64,000 nt of DNA from Psychrosphaera saromensis (GTDB taxonomy: Bacteria; Pseudomonadota; Gammaproteobacteria; Enterobacterales; Alteromonadaceae): contig NZ_MSCH01000003.1 in assembly GCF_002954545.1 (NCBI RefSeq), forward strand, positions 620,001 to 684,000, written 5' to 3'. The position numbers and the translations under genes are program-made. How positions within the stretch are numbered: position 1 is the first letter of the stretch; each line of letters opens with the position of its first letter. The notes beneath the pieces were generated by a model. The model was not told where the DNA came from and searched no databases. It saw nothing but the letters and a program-made list of their open reading frames with translations. This document shows, one piece after another, positions 8,635 to 17,038 of the stretch.

Positions 8635-11600
8635 TTACCAAGCATGATCGATATATTTATAGAAATGATGCTGTATTGTTAAAGTCTTTCTTTTATATTC
8701 TTTTTTGCTAATAGTTTCATCTTCTAAATATACGAACTGTCTACATTCATTTTGTATACTCTGTTTGAATATAGGTTTAGTGAGTTCCATAAACCTATTC
8801 AGAGTTAAAGTTTGATCAACTAACTTATCAAGATTTGGAATGTCTTTAGACAGCTGCGCTACTTGCTCTTGCCAGCCAAGTTGTACATGGATATTATCGT
8901 CCCTCAAAAACAATTTAAATATATAGATTGCAGTACCAGTATCATCAAGCATACATGGCAAATGAACGGTTCCATTTTTTTCTACCTTCTTTTGCAGATA
9001 TTTTATTTTGTTTCTAAGACCTTCCAACTCCTTGTTTGAGGCAATATTAGAATCTTTTTCAGTATCATTACCTTTTGCAAAAGTATTATTATACTTTTCT
9101 AGGGTGTCATTAATATATTTTACTTGATTCTCTAAATCACTTTGATCTTTCAATCTATTAATAACAAAATTTAATTCAGAAACATTTACATCATCAATAG
9201 GTGCAGAATATAAATTTAAATATAAATTACTTAGTTGTTCTGGGGTTGCTTTATCTTTGATATTAAACTCATTAAGAATTACCTGGACATCATCATTTGG
9301 TTTGAGTCTAGGGTCTTTGTTCTTATCTTCTAAGTATTTTATAGTCTCTTCTATATTTTTATTTATTATCGGCTTCGAATCTTTATTATTTGCAAGCTCA
9401 TCTTTAATTACTTTTATTCTATTAATACCGTCTAATACATCTTTCAGTTGATCTACATAAGCCGGGTCCTCAACATAATTTATATTTTGTGAAGGTTTAT
9501 TTTTAATTTTCTGTAGATTATCTAAGGCTTTTTGCAGATTTTCATCATTGATATCTTGATTCTTAAATTCATTTTCCTGTGCATTTTTTAAAGCTTCAAT
9601 TTGTTTAGCTAAAGGCTCTTTGTCTTGTTTGAGTTGTTTTAATAACTCTTTTGTAATTGGATCATAGTCAGCCTGATTATCCGTTTTAATCGAATTTAAA
9701 TTATCTATGGCTTGTTGCAGTTTTTCAGTGTTGATATCTGGATTCTTTGATGCTTTTTCCAGCTCAGTTTTTAAACCTTCTATTTGTTGATCCAAAGGTT
9801 GCTTGTCTTGGTTGAGTTGTTTTAATAACTCTTCTGTAATTGGGTCGTAGTTAGCCTGATTATCCGTTTTAATCTTATTTAAATTATCTAGGGCTTTTTG
9901 CAGTTTTTCAGTGTTGATATCTGGATTCTTTGATGCTTTTTCCAGCTCAGTTTTTAAACCTTCTATTTGTTGATCCAAAGGTTGTTTATCTTGGTTTAGT
10001 TGTTTTAATAACTCTTTTGTAATTGGGTCGTAGTTAGACTGACTATCCGTTTTAATCTTATTTAAATTATCTAAGGCTTTTTGCAGTTTTTCATCATTGA
10101 TATCTGGATTCTTTGATGCTTTTTCCAGCTCAGTTTTTAAACCTTCTATTTGTTTAGCTAAAGGCTCATTATCTTGATTGAGTTGTTTTAATAACTCTTC
10201 TGTAATTGGGTCGTAGTTAGACTGACTATCCGTTTTAATCTTATTTAAATTATCTAAGGCTTTTTGCAGTTTTTCAGTGTTGATATCTGGATTCTTTGAT
10301 GCTTTTTCCAGCTCAGTTTTCAAACCTTCTATTTGTGTATCCAAAGGTTGTTTATCTTGGTTAAGTTGTTTTAATAACTCTTCTGTAATTGGGTCGTAGT
10401 TAGACTGACTATCCGTTTTAATCTTATTTAAATTATCTACGGCTTTTTGCAGTTTTTCAGTGTTGATATCTGGATTATTTAATGCTTTTTCCAGCTCAGT
10501 TTTCAAACCTTCTATTTGTGTATCCAAAGGTTGTTTATCTTGGTTGAGTTGTTTTAATAACTCTTCTGTAATTGGGTCGTAGTTAGACTGACTATCCGTT
10601 TTAATCTTATTTAAATTATCTAAGGCTTTTTGCAGTTTTTCAGTGTTGATATCTGGATTCTTTGATGCTTTTTCCAGCTCAGTTTTTAAACCTTCTATTT
10701 GTGTATCCAAAGGTTGTTTATCTTGGTTGAGTTGTTTTAATAATTCTTTTGTAATTGGATCGTAGTTAGCCTGATTATCCGTTTTAATCTTATTTAAATT
10801 ATCTAAGGCCTCTTTCAACTTTGAATTTCTTGATACTGCATCAAGCTCTTTCTGTAAGTTTTCAATTTGTTTAGCTAAAGGTTGTTTATCTTGTTTGAGT
10901 TGTTTTAATAACTCTTTGGTAGTTTGGTCATAGTTAGCCTGATTATCCGTTTTAATTTTATTTAAATTATCTAAGGCCTCTTTCAACTTTGAATTTCTTG
11001 ATACTGCATCAAGCTCTTTCTGTAAGTTTTCAATTTGTTTAGCTAAAGGTTGTTTATCTTGGTTGAGTTGTTTTAATAACTCTTTGGTAGTTTGGTCATA
11101 GTTAGCCTGATTATCGGTTTCAATCGTATTTAAATTATCTAAGGCCTCTTTCAACTTTGAATTTCTTGATACGGTATCAAGCTCTTTTTCTAAGTTTTCA
11201 ATTTGTTTAGCTAAAGGTTGTTTATCTTGGTTGAGTTGTTTTAATAACTCTTTTGTAGTTGGATCATAGTTAGCCCGATTATCGGTTTCAATCGTATTTA
11301 AATTATTTAAGGCTTTTTGCAACTTTGAATTTCTTGATACGGTATCAAGCTCTTTTTCTAAGTTTTCAATTTGTTTAGCTAAAGGTCGTTTATCTTGCTT
11401 GAGTTGTTTTAATAACTCTTTTGTATTTGGATCATAGTTAGCCTGATTATTAATTTTAATCGTATTTAAATTATCTAAGGCTTTTTGCAACTTTGAATTT
11501 CTTGATACGGTATCAAGCTCTTTTTGTAAGTTTTCAATTTGTTTGCTTAAAGGTAACTTCCCTTGTTCAAGTCTATTTAACATATCTTTTGTATTAGACT

Positions 11601-12597
11601 CGTACTTTCTTTGATTGTTTGTCTGAATACGATTTAAGTTGTTAATAGCTTTTTGTAACCTTGGGTTCTTTGACACTCTATTTTCACTCAATTGTTTTTT
11701 AAGTTCATTGAGTTTTCTATTGAATTCTTTGCTATCTAATTCTTTTCTTTCCAAACTGTATTTTGAATTCTTAGGAATATTTGCTAGTTTATTTTCTAAC
11801 CTTTTAATTTCTAGTAATAATTTTTTATTTTTTAACGTTTGTTCTAAAAGCTCAATTTGTTTGTCAATGGGTCTATTTTTTTGATCCAATTTTTGTAGTA
11901 TATCTTTTGTATTATCATCATAATCTGTAGCAAGCTTATAGTTTTTGTCCAAAAGACTATTATCAAATCTTTTTAATTCGCCATTAAGGGTATCTAATTG
12001 TTTTTGTATTGGGGCATCATGAACATCGAGTTTTTGAAGTATATATTTTACTGTTTCATTACCTTTTAACTGCTGTAATTTATTAGTTAAAGCCATTCTA
12101 TTTTGGTAATTACTTTTTATTCTTTTTTCTAAAGATTGGATTTGTTGATGCAGTGGTTTGTTTTCTAATTGTAAGTTTTTCAAAGTACCGACGGTAAGTG
12201 TATGGTTTTGTAAATCTTTTAGTTGCCCATATAATTGGGTTTTATTTTTTAATAAATCTTTATAATTACCATAATCTTTCTGTTTATCAGCATTTATTAC
12301 ATTATTTATGATTTTATTTTCAATAAATATTGTTCCTGAATTATTGTTTTTCAGCTGATTATTTAACTTTTTGTACTTTTCAAGATTAACAAGATCATGA
12401 ATTTTATTTTCTAAAACCGGATAGTTTTTACTTACAACGTCTTCTGTTATTTCTCTTTGCGATTCAACAACTTTGTTCAATTCATTTATATGCTCTGTTT
12501 TATAAGATAACTGGTATACCGTAATAACCATAAACATAGCAAATAGCACTATTATTAATTCAATAATGCTTAAGTTGAAAATTGATTTATTATTCAT
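8635..12597 (-). CDS. Giant single-pass membrane protein with tandem helical repeats (stator-rod-like)
   Basis: The 1320-residue protein has a short N-terminus and one membrane helix (~9-29). Glu13 sits at the head of the helix, followed by LIIVLFAMFMVI; this resembles the helix of ExbD/TolR/MotB, where an acidic residue (Asp) carries the ion. From ~40 to ~1180 it is almost all charged, Leu/Asn/Lys/Gln-rich helix, with twelve clear 56- or 61-residue repeats at ~313-1019. Prolines at fixed places (Y-D-P, N-P-D) suggest helical hairpins rather than one straight rod. A distinct C-terminal domain (~1190-1320) contains VHLPCMLDDTGTAIYIF and no OmpA-type peptidoglycan motif. It is the last gene of the locus, 99 bp after the MotA/ExbB-like gene. 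By the positive-inside rule the tail is predicted periplasmic. No named family is recognised. Confidence 0.8.
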   Translation of the reverse strand: MNNKSIFNLSIIELIIVLFAMFMVITVYQLSYKTEHINELNKVVESQREITEDVVSKNYPVLENKIHDLVNLEKYKKLNNQLKNNNSGTIFIENKIINNVINADKQKDYGNYKDLLKNKTQLYGQLKDLQNHTLTVGTLKNLQLENKPLHQQIQSLEKRIKSNYQNRMALTNKLQQLKGNETVKYILQKLDVHDAPIQKQLDTLNGELKRFDNSLLDKNYKLATDYDDNTKDILQKLDQKNRPIDKQIELLEQTLKNKKLLLEIKRLENKLANIPKNSKYSLERKELDSKEFNRKLNELKKQLSENRVSKNPRLQKAINNLNRIQTNNQRKYESNTKDMLNRLEQGKLPLSKQIENLQKELDTVSRNSKLQKALDNLNTIKINNQANYDPNTKELLKQLKQDKRPLAKQIENLEKELDTVSRNSKLQKALNNLNTIETDNRANYDPTTKELLKQLNQDKQPLAKQIENLEKELDTVSRNSKLKEALDNLNTIETDNQANYDQTTKELLKQLNQDKQPLAKQIENLQKELDAVSRNSKLKEALDNLNKIKTDNQANYDQTTKELLKQLKQDKQPLAKQIENLQKELDAVSRNSKLKEALDNLNKIKTDNQANYDPITKELLKQLNQDKQPLDTQIEGLKTELEKASKNPDINTEKLQKALDNLNKIKTDSQSNYDPITEELLKQLNQDKQPLDTQIEGLKTELEKALNNPDINTEKLQKAVDNLNKIKTDSQSNYDPITEELLKQLNQDKQPLDTQIEGLKTELEKASKNPDINTEKLQKALDNLNKIKTDSQSNYDPITEELLKQLNQDNEPLAKQIEGLKTELEKASKNPDINDEKLQKALDNLNKIKTDSQSNYDPITKELLKQLNQDKQPLDQQIEGLKTELEKASKNPDINTEKLQKALDNLNKIKTDNQANYDPITEELLKQLNQDKQPLDQQIEGLKTELEKASKNPDINTEKLQQAIDNLNSIKTDNQADYDPITKELLKQLKQDKEPLAKQIEALKNAQENEFKNQDINDENLQKALDNLQKIKNKPSQNINYVEDPAYVDQLKDVLDGINRIKVIKDELANNKDSKPIINKNIEETIKYLEDKNKDPRLKPNDDVQVILNEFNIKDKATPEQLSNLYLNLYSAPIDDVNVSELNFVINRLKDQSDLENQVKYINDTLEKYNNTFAKGNDTEKDSNIASNKELEGLRNKIKYLQKKVEKNGTVHLPCMLDDTGTAIYIFKLFLRDDNIHVQLGWQEQVAQLSKDIPNLDKLVDQTLTLNRFMELTKPIFKQSIQNECRQFVYLEDETISKKEYKRKTLTIQHHFYKYIDHAW
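9541..11661 (-). repeat. In-gene tandem repeat array: five 168-bp then seven 183-bp units
   Basis: Reading with the gene, units 1-5 are 56 codons (ending DTVSRNS or DAVSRNS) and units 6-12 are 61 codons (ending in SKNPDINTE or variants). 5x168 + 7x183 gives 2121 bp, exactly this span. Units 7-10 are nearly identical, including at the DNA level. More degenerate units lie on both sides. The array should be prone to length change by recombination and to assembly collapse. Confidence 0.9.
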
Positions 12598-12696
12598 CTG
12601 ATTCTTTTTAGTTATTTAAGACTATTTTCAATCTGAGTCCCAAAAACAGTAATAACTTTTTTTTGTTCCCACACAGCGGTTTTATACTTTTATTTA

Positions 12697-13368
12697 TTAT
12701 TTTTTATCTTCTTTAAGCTCTTCAGATATTAAAGCGGATTGTTTTTTATTTGAAGTTTCCATACTTTTAGTTATGCTCTTTATAGAATCATTGAAAGTAT
12801 CGATACTCGCTTTAAAATCTTTATCGAGTAATTTGGTAAACTTTCCTAATGATCTTTCAGTTGAGACTACAAGTACTTCCATCCTCTCATCGATCATTTG
12901 AGAAAACGCTTTATTTTTTTGCATATTATCTAGCAAAATATCATTCATGATACGTATTTTATGTGAGACTGATTCATTAAGAATTTCATTGTTTACTTCT
13001 TCATTTGGTATGAAGTTAGCCAAATAAATTCTAGCAAGAAGTCCTATTATAGTAGTCACAATCGACACACCAAAATTACTTACTATATTGTCTATATTAT
13101 ATGAATTAGAAATCACACTGGTTAAAGAAACCAATATAGATACTAAAGTAAACATAAAACCTAAATAGTAATTACTATTCGCTAGCTGCTCTACTGATAT
13201 CTGTTTCTTTATAGTGTTTAAATAAAGAGTGGTGAAAAAATACACCACCATAATTAGTATAGAAAGACTTACAGTGATTAAATATAAACCACTGTAAGCA
13301 CCGTATAGGCTCAGGCAAGCTCCAAGAATAAAAGCGACTATAAATACATTTTTTATTTCGGAGAACAC
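12697..13368 (-). CDS. Four-helix membrane protein resembling MotA/TolQ/ExbB channel subunits
   Basis: The 223-residue protein has helices at about 7-26, 28-48, 68-87 and 98-118, then a charged cytoplasmic helical tail. Helix 3 (LGFMFTLVSILVSL) and helix 4 (GVSIVTTIIGLLARI) match the position and style of the GLLGTV...G and TTA.GL..AI signatures of MotA/TolQ/ExbB proton channels, including the conserved Thr positions. It is followed by the single-pass protein with an acidic residue at the head of its helix, the usual partner type for this family. The likeness is by motif only and divergent. Gap to the upstream gene is 8 bp. Confidence 0.65.
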   Translation of the reverse strand: MFSEIKNVFIVAFILGACLSLYGAYSGLYLITVSLSILIMVVYFFTTLYLNTIKKQISVEQLANSNYYLGFMFTLVSILVSLTSVISNSYNIDNIVSNFGVSIVTTIIGLLARIYLANFIPNEEVNNEILNESVSHKIRIMNDILLDNMQKNKAFSQMIDERMEVLVVSTERSLGKFTKLLDKDFKASIDTFNDSIKSITKSMETSNKKQSALISEELKEDKK

Positions 13369-13376
13369 AGTATTAC

Positions 13377-14210
13377 CTAACCTTCTATTCTTTTGATTAT
13401 TACATTTTCACTTCCAGCTTTAGTAAAATATTCTTTCCAAAAATCTAAATATATTTTACCTAAGTATTTTTCACGTCCATTTCTACGAACAAATAGCAAC
13501 TGCATCTCAACATCTTTCAATTCAGTATATACTTTATGCTGGTAATTTGAGCGCCAAAAGTTTTCTATATTATTTTTGAAAAAAGAATAATCATCAGAGT
13601 GTTGTATGAAGTCTGAGATGATTGTAAATCTAGTTTTCGTCCCTTCTGCACTTCTTTTAATAGACTGATTGTTTATCATTTGTATAGTTTCAAAAATCGG
13701 AGATTTTGCAGCTACCGTATTAGCACTATCAAATTCTGTTAAAATTTCATTTAATGGTCTAAAAAGTTTCTGTTCCCATTTTTTCTTTATCATATTGGCA
13801 TTGCCAAAAAATGCATCTACATCTTCACCTTGCCCAGGATTACAAACTTTCATCAAGGGTTGAACTACATCACTTACACTGCTTGTAATAAAATGAAGTT
13901 GAAGTTGCTCATCAACCGCTAAATCAGCTACATTATTTTCAATAGCTTGTCTTATGGTTTTATGCTGAATAAGGCTATATACACCTGTGACATCTAATAA
14001 TATTATATGTTTATTATACTGCCCATCTATTCGACATAACGTTTCTTTATCTCTTGGTATTATTTCAGCAGAAACAGTTACAAATGTATAAATAATCAGA
14101 CCAAATAACACAGCAACCGTAGACATAATTACAACAGCTAATAAATTACCACTCTTCTTTTTACCTCTTTTACTAGAAGAGCTCTTTTTATCTCTATTTA
14201 TTCTAGCCAT
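13377..14210 (-). CDS. Membrane-anchored VWA-like protein of an uncharacterised family
   Basis: The 277-residue protein has a Lys/Ser-rich cytoplasmic head, one membrane helix (~22-46) and a ~230-residue domain outside. That domain begins like a von Willebrand A fold: strand HIILLDVTG (residues 68-76), where VWA-like domains carry a D-x-T/S metal motif. Further blocks are CNPGQGEDVDAF (~123), SPIFETIQMI (~170), IISDFIQHSDDYSFF (~197) and FWKEYF near the end. I recall these blocks in widespread unnamed proteins. The second acidic residue of the usual D-x-T-D motif is Gly here. It starts one base after the stop of the upstream gene, so the two are co-translated. Confidence 0.6.
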   Translation of the reverse strand: MARINRDKKSSSSKRGKKKSGNLLAVVIMSTVAVLFGLIIYTFVTVSAEIIPRDKETLCRIDGQYNKHIILLDVTGVYSLIQHKTIRQAIENNVADLAVDEQLQLHFITSSVSDVVQPLMKVCNPGQGEDVDAFFGNANMIKKKWEQKLFRPLNEILTEFDSANTVAAKSPIFETIQMINNQSIKRSAEGTKTRFTIISDFIQHSDDYSFFKNNIENFWRSNYQHKVYTELKDVEMQLLFVRRNGREKYLGKIYLDFWKEYFTKAGSENVIIKRIEG

Positions 14211-15596
14211 CTATATGTTCTCACTTTCACTAGTATCATTATCTAATAATTCAGCAGAGTCTTTTAGTTCTTGCACAACTTTATTAAGATTATCTTTTGC
14301 TTCACGTTCATATACTGGCAAGTTTTCAATCGCAGATTCCAATAAAGCTGTTTTTTCTTTGTTATCAGCATATTCAAATTCTATGCGTATTGGATTGAAT
14401 TCTATTTCATGCTCAAAATACTCAGGACTTGGAGTTGTTCGCATATCACTATTCATTGATCTATAACGTCGTATAGCAGCCACTGCTAGACTTTGCATTG
14501 AATTTAAATAGCCATTATATTTGTTTTCTAATTTTTGCATTACAATATGAATATCTTGTATCTCTTCATACGTATCAGTAGCTTCTAGTTTTATCATCTC
14601 TATTTTTTTATTCATATCACTTAACATTGCATTTTCATCGTCAAGCAAGATCATATTTAAAGAATCAAATTCATCTTTTATTTTGTAATATTTTTTACTA
14701 ATTTCGCTATATCCAGGATATGGGTCTTTTATCTTATACAAATCGATTATCAATAGAGCAAAGAACAAAAGCCCCATAAAAACAAGTATATACGACTCAA
14801 AATCAATCAAAGCAAAAGGACTTGAACTAAAATTTAATACAGAAAAGGCATAAGCGTTGTCAAAATCTATTCTTAAAGCATCTCTATAATGCCCAACGAG
14901 AAAGTGAAAACATATAGTTGTAAAAACCATGGCTCCAGTTATAAACGTATAACCTGTCTTCTTGACGCTACTTAAGCTGGAAATATTTCGTCTTCTAATT
15001 AGAAGCACAACTAAATTGGCCACTAGCACATTAATCATTACAATAACGAAAGCTTGTATAACGCCACCTAATAAACCTAAATCGCTACCTTTAGCAAAGA
15101 AACTAGCATTTAAAATTGATTCAGCGAAAACAATGGCAATTACAAGCGCCCAGTTAAGTAGGGGCTTAGTTGAAGACTGTTCTTGTCTAATTAAATTGTG
15201 TTCAGTTTTAAAATTATACAAATCTTTCTTTGCAAGATTAAACTCACCTTGAATGATTTTTGATTCACTTGAGTTCTTACGAATATTGTATTGATACTCA
15301 CTTCTAAAAACTTCAGGTATTGATTTTATCGTTTGAATACTTGAAATGGCTTTAGTAGCTTTTGTCATCATCCTTTTGAAAACTGAAAACTTGTCATAAA
15401 CAAGGTCATTTGCTTGTTGTACTTCGCTTTCACAATAAGAGATAATATTTCTTTCAGTTTCATCCAAATTCATTGAGTCACTATTAGGCTTCTCCTCCAT
15501 TGCAGCTTGTTTAGCTGCAGAAGAAATCCTCTGAATTTGATCCAATTCATTAATCGTTTTAAGCTTAAAATCAGCCATTGAATACTTATCTGTCAT
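14211..15596 (-). CDS. Uncharacterised four-helix membrane protein with long helical flanks
   Basis: First gene of the locus, 461 residues. Residues 1-145 are soluble and largely helical; helices lie at ~147-167, 174-200, 215-235 and 266-287; residues 290-440 are again charged coiled-coil-like helix. The membrane core has a distinctive block: FAESILNASFF, then GSDLGLLGGVIQAF. Such ESxxN...FF...GLLGG segments are known to me only from unnamed membrane proteins. It may be a scaffold or regulator for the VWA-like and MotA/ExbB-like partners. Function unknown. Confidence 0.6.
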   Translation of the reverse strand: MTDKYSMADFKLKTINELDQIQRISSAAKQAAMEEKPNSDSMNLDETERNIISYCESEVQQANDLVYDKFSVFKRMMTKATKAISSIQTIKSIPEVFRSEYQYNIRKNSSESKIIQGEFNLAKKDLYNFKTEHNLIRQEQSSTKPLLNWALVIAIVFAESILNASFFAKGSDLGLLGGVIQAFVIVMINVLVANLVVLLIRRRNISSLSSVKKTGYTFITGAMVFTTICFHFLVGHYRDALRIDFDNAYAFSVLNFSSSPFALIDFESYILVFMGLLFFALLIIDLYKIKDPYPGYSEISKKYYKIKDEFDSLNMILLDDENAMLSDMNKKIEMIKLEATDTYEEIQDIHIVMQKLENKYNGYLNSMQSLAVAAIRRYRSMNSDMRTTPSPEYFEHEIEFNPIRIEFEYADNKEKTALLESAIENLPVYEREAKDNLNKVVQELKDSAELLDNDTSESENI

Positions 15597-16314
15597 TACT
15601 ACAATCTTCCTAAGTTTAATTCTTGTTTCAATTTTTTATACAATCTAATAGAAACTTGTCATACGATAAAATGAAGTGAAATAAAGTCTAAGTTTTTATT
15701 TCTTTCATTACCTTTTAGTCCATTAATATTTTTCAAGCCGTTCTAACTTGTAATCATCAATATTATGGAACCTGACAATTGATTAGTAGGAACTAGTTAA
15801 CTATTTTTTAAATACACACCCACATTATTTATAACCACCTTTAACTCTTTATCTTCGGTAGTTACACTTTTTTATGTACTAAGTTCTTAGCATAAAAAAT
15901 GGATGGGAATTTTTATAATATAAAGTCACCTAGCCTATTTTGGAATAATATCAAGCGGCATCATAATTGAACTTTGGTATAACTGCAATATGTTAGAAAG
16001 AGAATAAAGCTGGACATACCACGGCGGGATTATAATTTCAACTCATCCGAACAGTTACTCCGCTCTAACCTTGTCTTTCCGAGCGATAACACTTACCTGC
16101 CAGACTACCTTTAAGTTTATGATTTTAAAGTAGAACTAATGGGATCAGAGCGGTAATTTAAGTCATTCCATTTTCCATCGGCATATCCAATTCTGCTCAT
16201 GATTTATTCTTACTAATTTATTTAACGGGCGTACTTTACCAGTTAATACCGATTGGTACAAGCGACTATCCAAAGAGCTAATGGGTGACTCCGTTGCTTT
16301 TATGATTTTAGATT
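15597..16314 (-). other. Gene-poor 718-bp region upstream of the four-gene locus
   Basis: No credible coding frame is seen on either strand. The first ~360 bp are very AT-rich and should hold the promoter of the four-gene operon, but no clear -35/-10 pair could be singled out. The segment 16020-16130 is less AT-rich and looks like decayed sequence of unknown origin. Confidence 0.5.
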
Positions 16315-16701
16315 TTAAATGAATGGCTGACCAAGTTTATTCCCTTCTTCATGAAATGTTTTTAACTTTTTATGCACATCAAAAAAAACTTGCTCAGCTG
16401 CTTCATCATCATCGCCATAGTCATCCCAAAACGTATCTGAAAATTCTATTGGCTCTAAACAAAAGGTAGCTGGCCGCGTAGTTAAATTCCACTCTAAAGG
16501 GACTCTAGAGTCTACAACACTAAAACAATTTATATAAAATTTACCCAAACTCCCATCTCTATCTATTGGAACTGCTATTGATGTAGGGTGACCATCAGTT
16601 CTAAACTCAACTCTAAAAACAATATACTCTTTATTTAATGTTAATAACGGATCTGCTCCATTTCCTTCATAACCTCTTTCTTTCACATATTTAACAATCA
16701 T
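16315..16701 (-). CDS. Hypothetical acidic cytosolic protein, 128 aa
   Basis: No signal peptide or membrane segment. The N-terminus MIVKYVKERGYEG leads into LTLNKEYIVFRVEF, and the C-terminal half is acidic (FWDDYGDDDEAAEQVF). Small, acidic, single-domain proteins of this style include immunity proteins of polymorphic toxins, but no toxin gene is adjacent, so this is only a possibility. It lies in the accessory stretch between the four-gene locus and the chimeric pseudogene. Confidence 0.55.
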   Translation of the reverse strand: MIVKYVKERGYEGNGADPLLTLNKEYIVFRVEFRTDGHPTSIAVPIDRDGSLGKFYINCFSVVDSRVPLEWNLTTRPATFCLEPIEFSDTFWDDYGDDDEAAEQVFFDVHKKLKTFHEEGNKLGQPFI

Positions 16702-16730
16702 ATCTTATCCGCCTGGTGTTACTTTAGGTT

Positions 16731-16955
16731 CTATTTGAAATTGCAGTTAAAGCCGAGTTCATCTAAGTGTTGTTGCAGTTTTTCATCGTCTGCTTCTGTG
16801 GCTTTAAAATCGGCTAGTACTTGGCCAAATGCGGCGCCGTGGTTACGATAATGCAAATCAAGTGTTTTCAAAACAAGTGTTCTGACCCCATTGATTGCTC
16901 GCTGGACAACATGTTGAGGTATATTGGGTAAGTTTAAACGGGGAAGCCTTGCCAT
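16731..16955 (-). pseudogene. Chimeric remnant: RAYT 5' end fused to ilvA 3' end
   Basis: The 74-codon frame has two clear sources. Residues 1-19 (MARLPRLNLPNIPQHVVQR) are the canonical start of a Y1/RAYT transposase different from the one at 7.4 kb. After a few codons derived from a TTCTGACCCCATT repeat, residues from LHYRNHGAAFGQVL onward match the C-terminus of IlvA. The DNA at 16744-16853 matches ilvA 20612-20721 with about six differences in 110 bp by eye. The frame is preserved through the junction, but neither parent would work, so it is scored as a pseudogene. Confidence 0.85.
16744..16853 (-). repeat. Duplicated 110-bp segment of the ilvA 3' region
   Basis: Aligns without gaps to 20612-20721, inside the functional ilvA about 3.9 kb away in the same orientation. 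It codes for the second ACT-like regulatory region near the IlvA C-terminus. Confidence 0.9.
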
Positions 16956-17038
16956 CTAAATAACATCCTAATTAAATATATGGATTTAATCAAAAATAGC
17001 AGGCTATTTACTCAAATCAAATATTCTGACCCCATTGG
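16879..17038 (+). repeat. Pair of direct TTCTGACCCCATTG repeats (REP-like)
   Basis: Copies at 16879-16893 and 17023-17038 share TTCTGACCCCATTG in direct orientation and bracket the transposase fragment. The first forms the junction inside the chimeric pseudogene; the second supplies the last codons and stop of the ankyrin/LprI-like gene. They are probably REP-type sequences of the degraded RAYT. Confidence 0.65.

Noticed and set aside
9257-11884. Plus-strand frames within the 1320-aa gene
   Set aside because: They arise from the repetitive Lys/Asn-rich coding of the true minus-strand gene and have no ribosome sites or family features.
8635-15596. Calling the locus a Zorya defence system
   Set aside because: The MotA-like plus single-pass pairing is reminiscent, but there is no OmpA-type domain, no ZorC, and no ZorD-type helicase/nuclease. 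The long tail is on the other subunit type.
16138-16153. A third REP-like copy (AATGGGATCAGAGCGG)
   Set aside because: Only a partial resemblance to CAATGGGGTCAGAA; too weak to list as a copy.
16731-16955. A functional short gene or a second threonine deaminase
   Set aside because: It lacks all of the PLP domain and the transposase catalytic region; it is a junction remnant.
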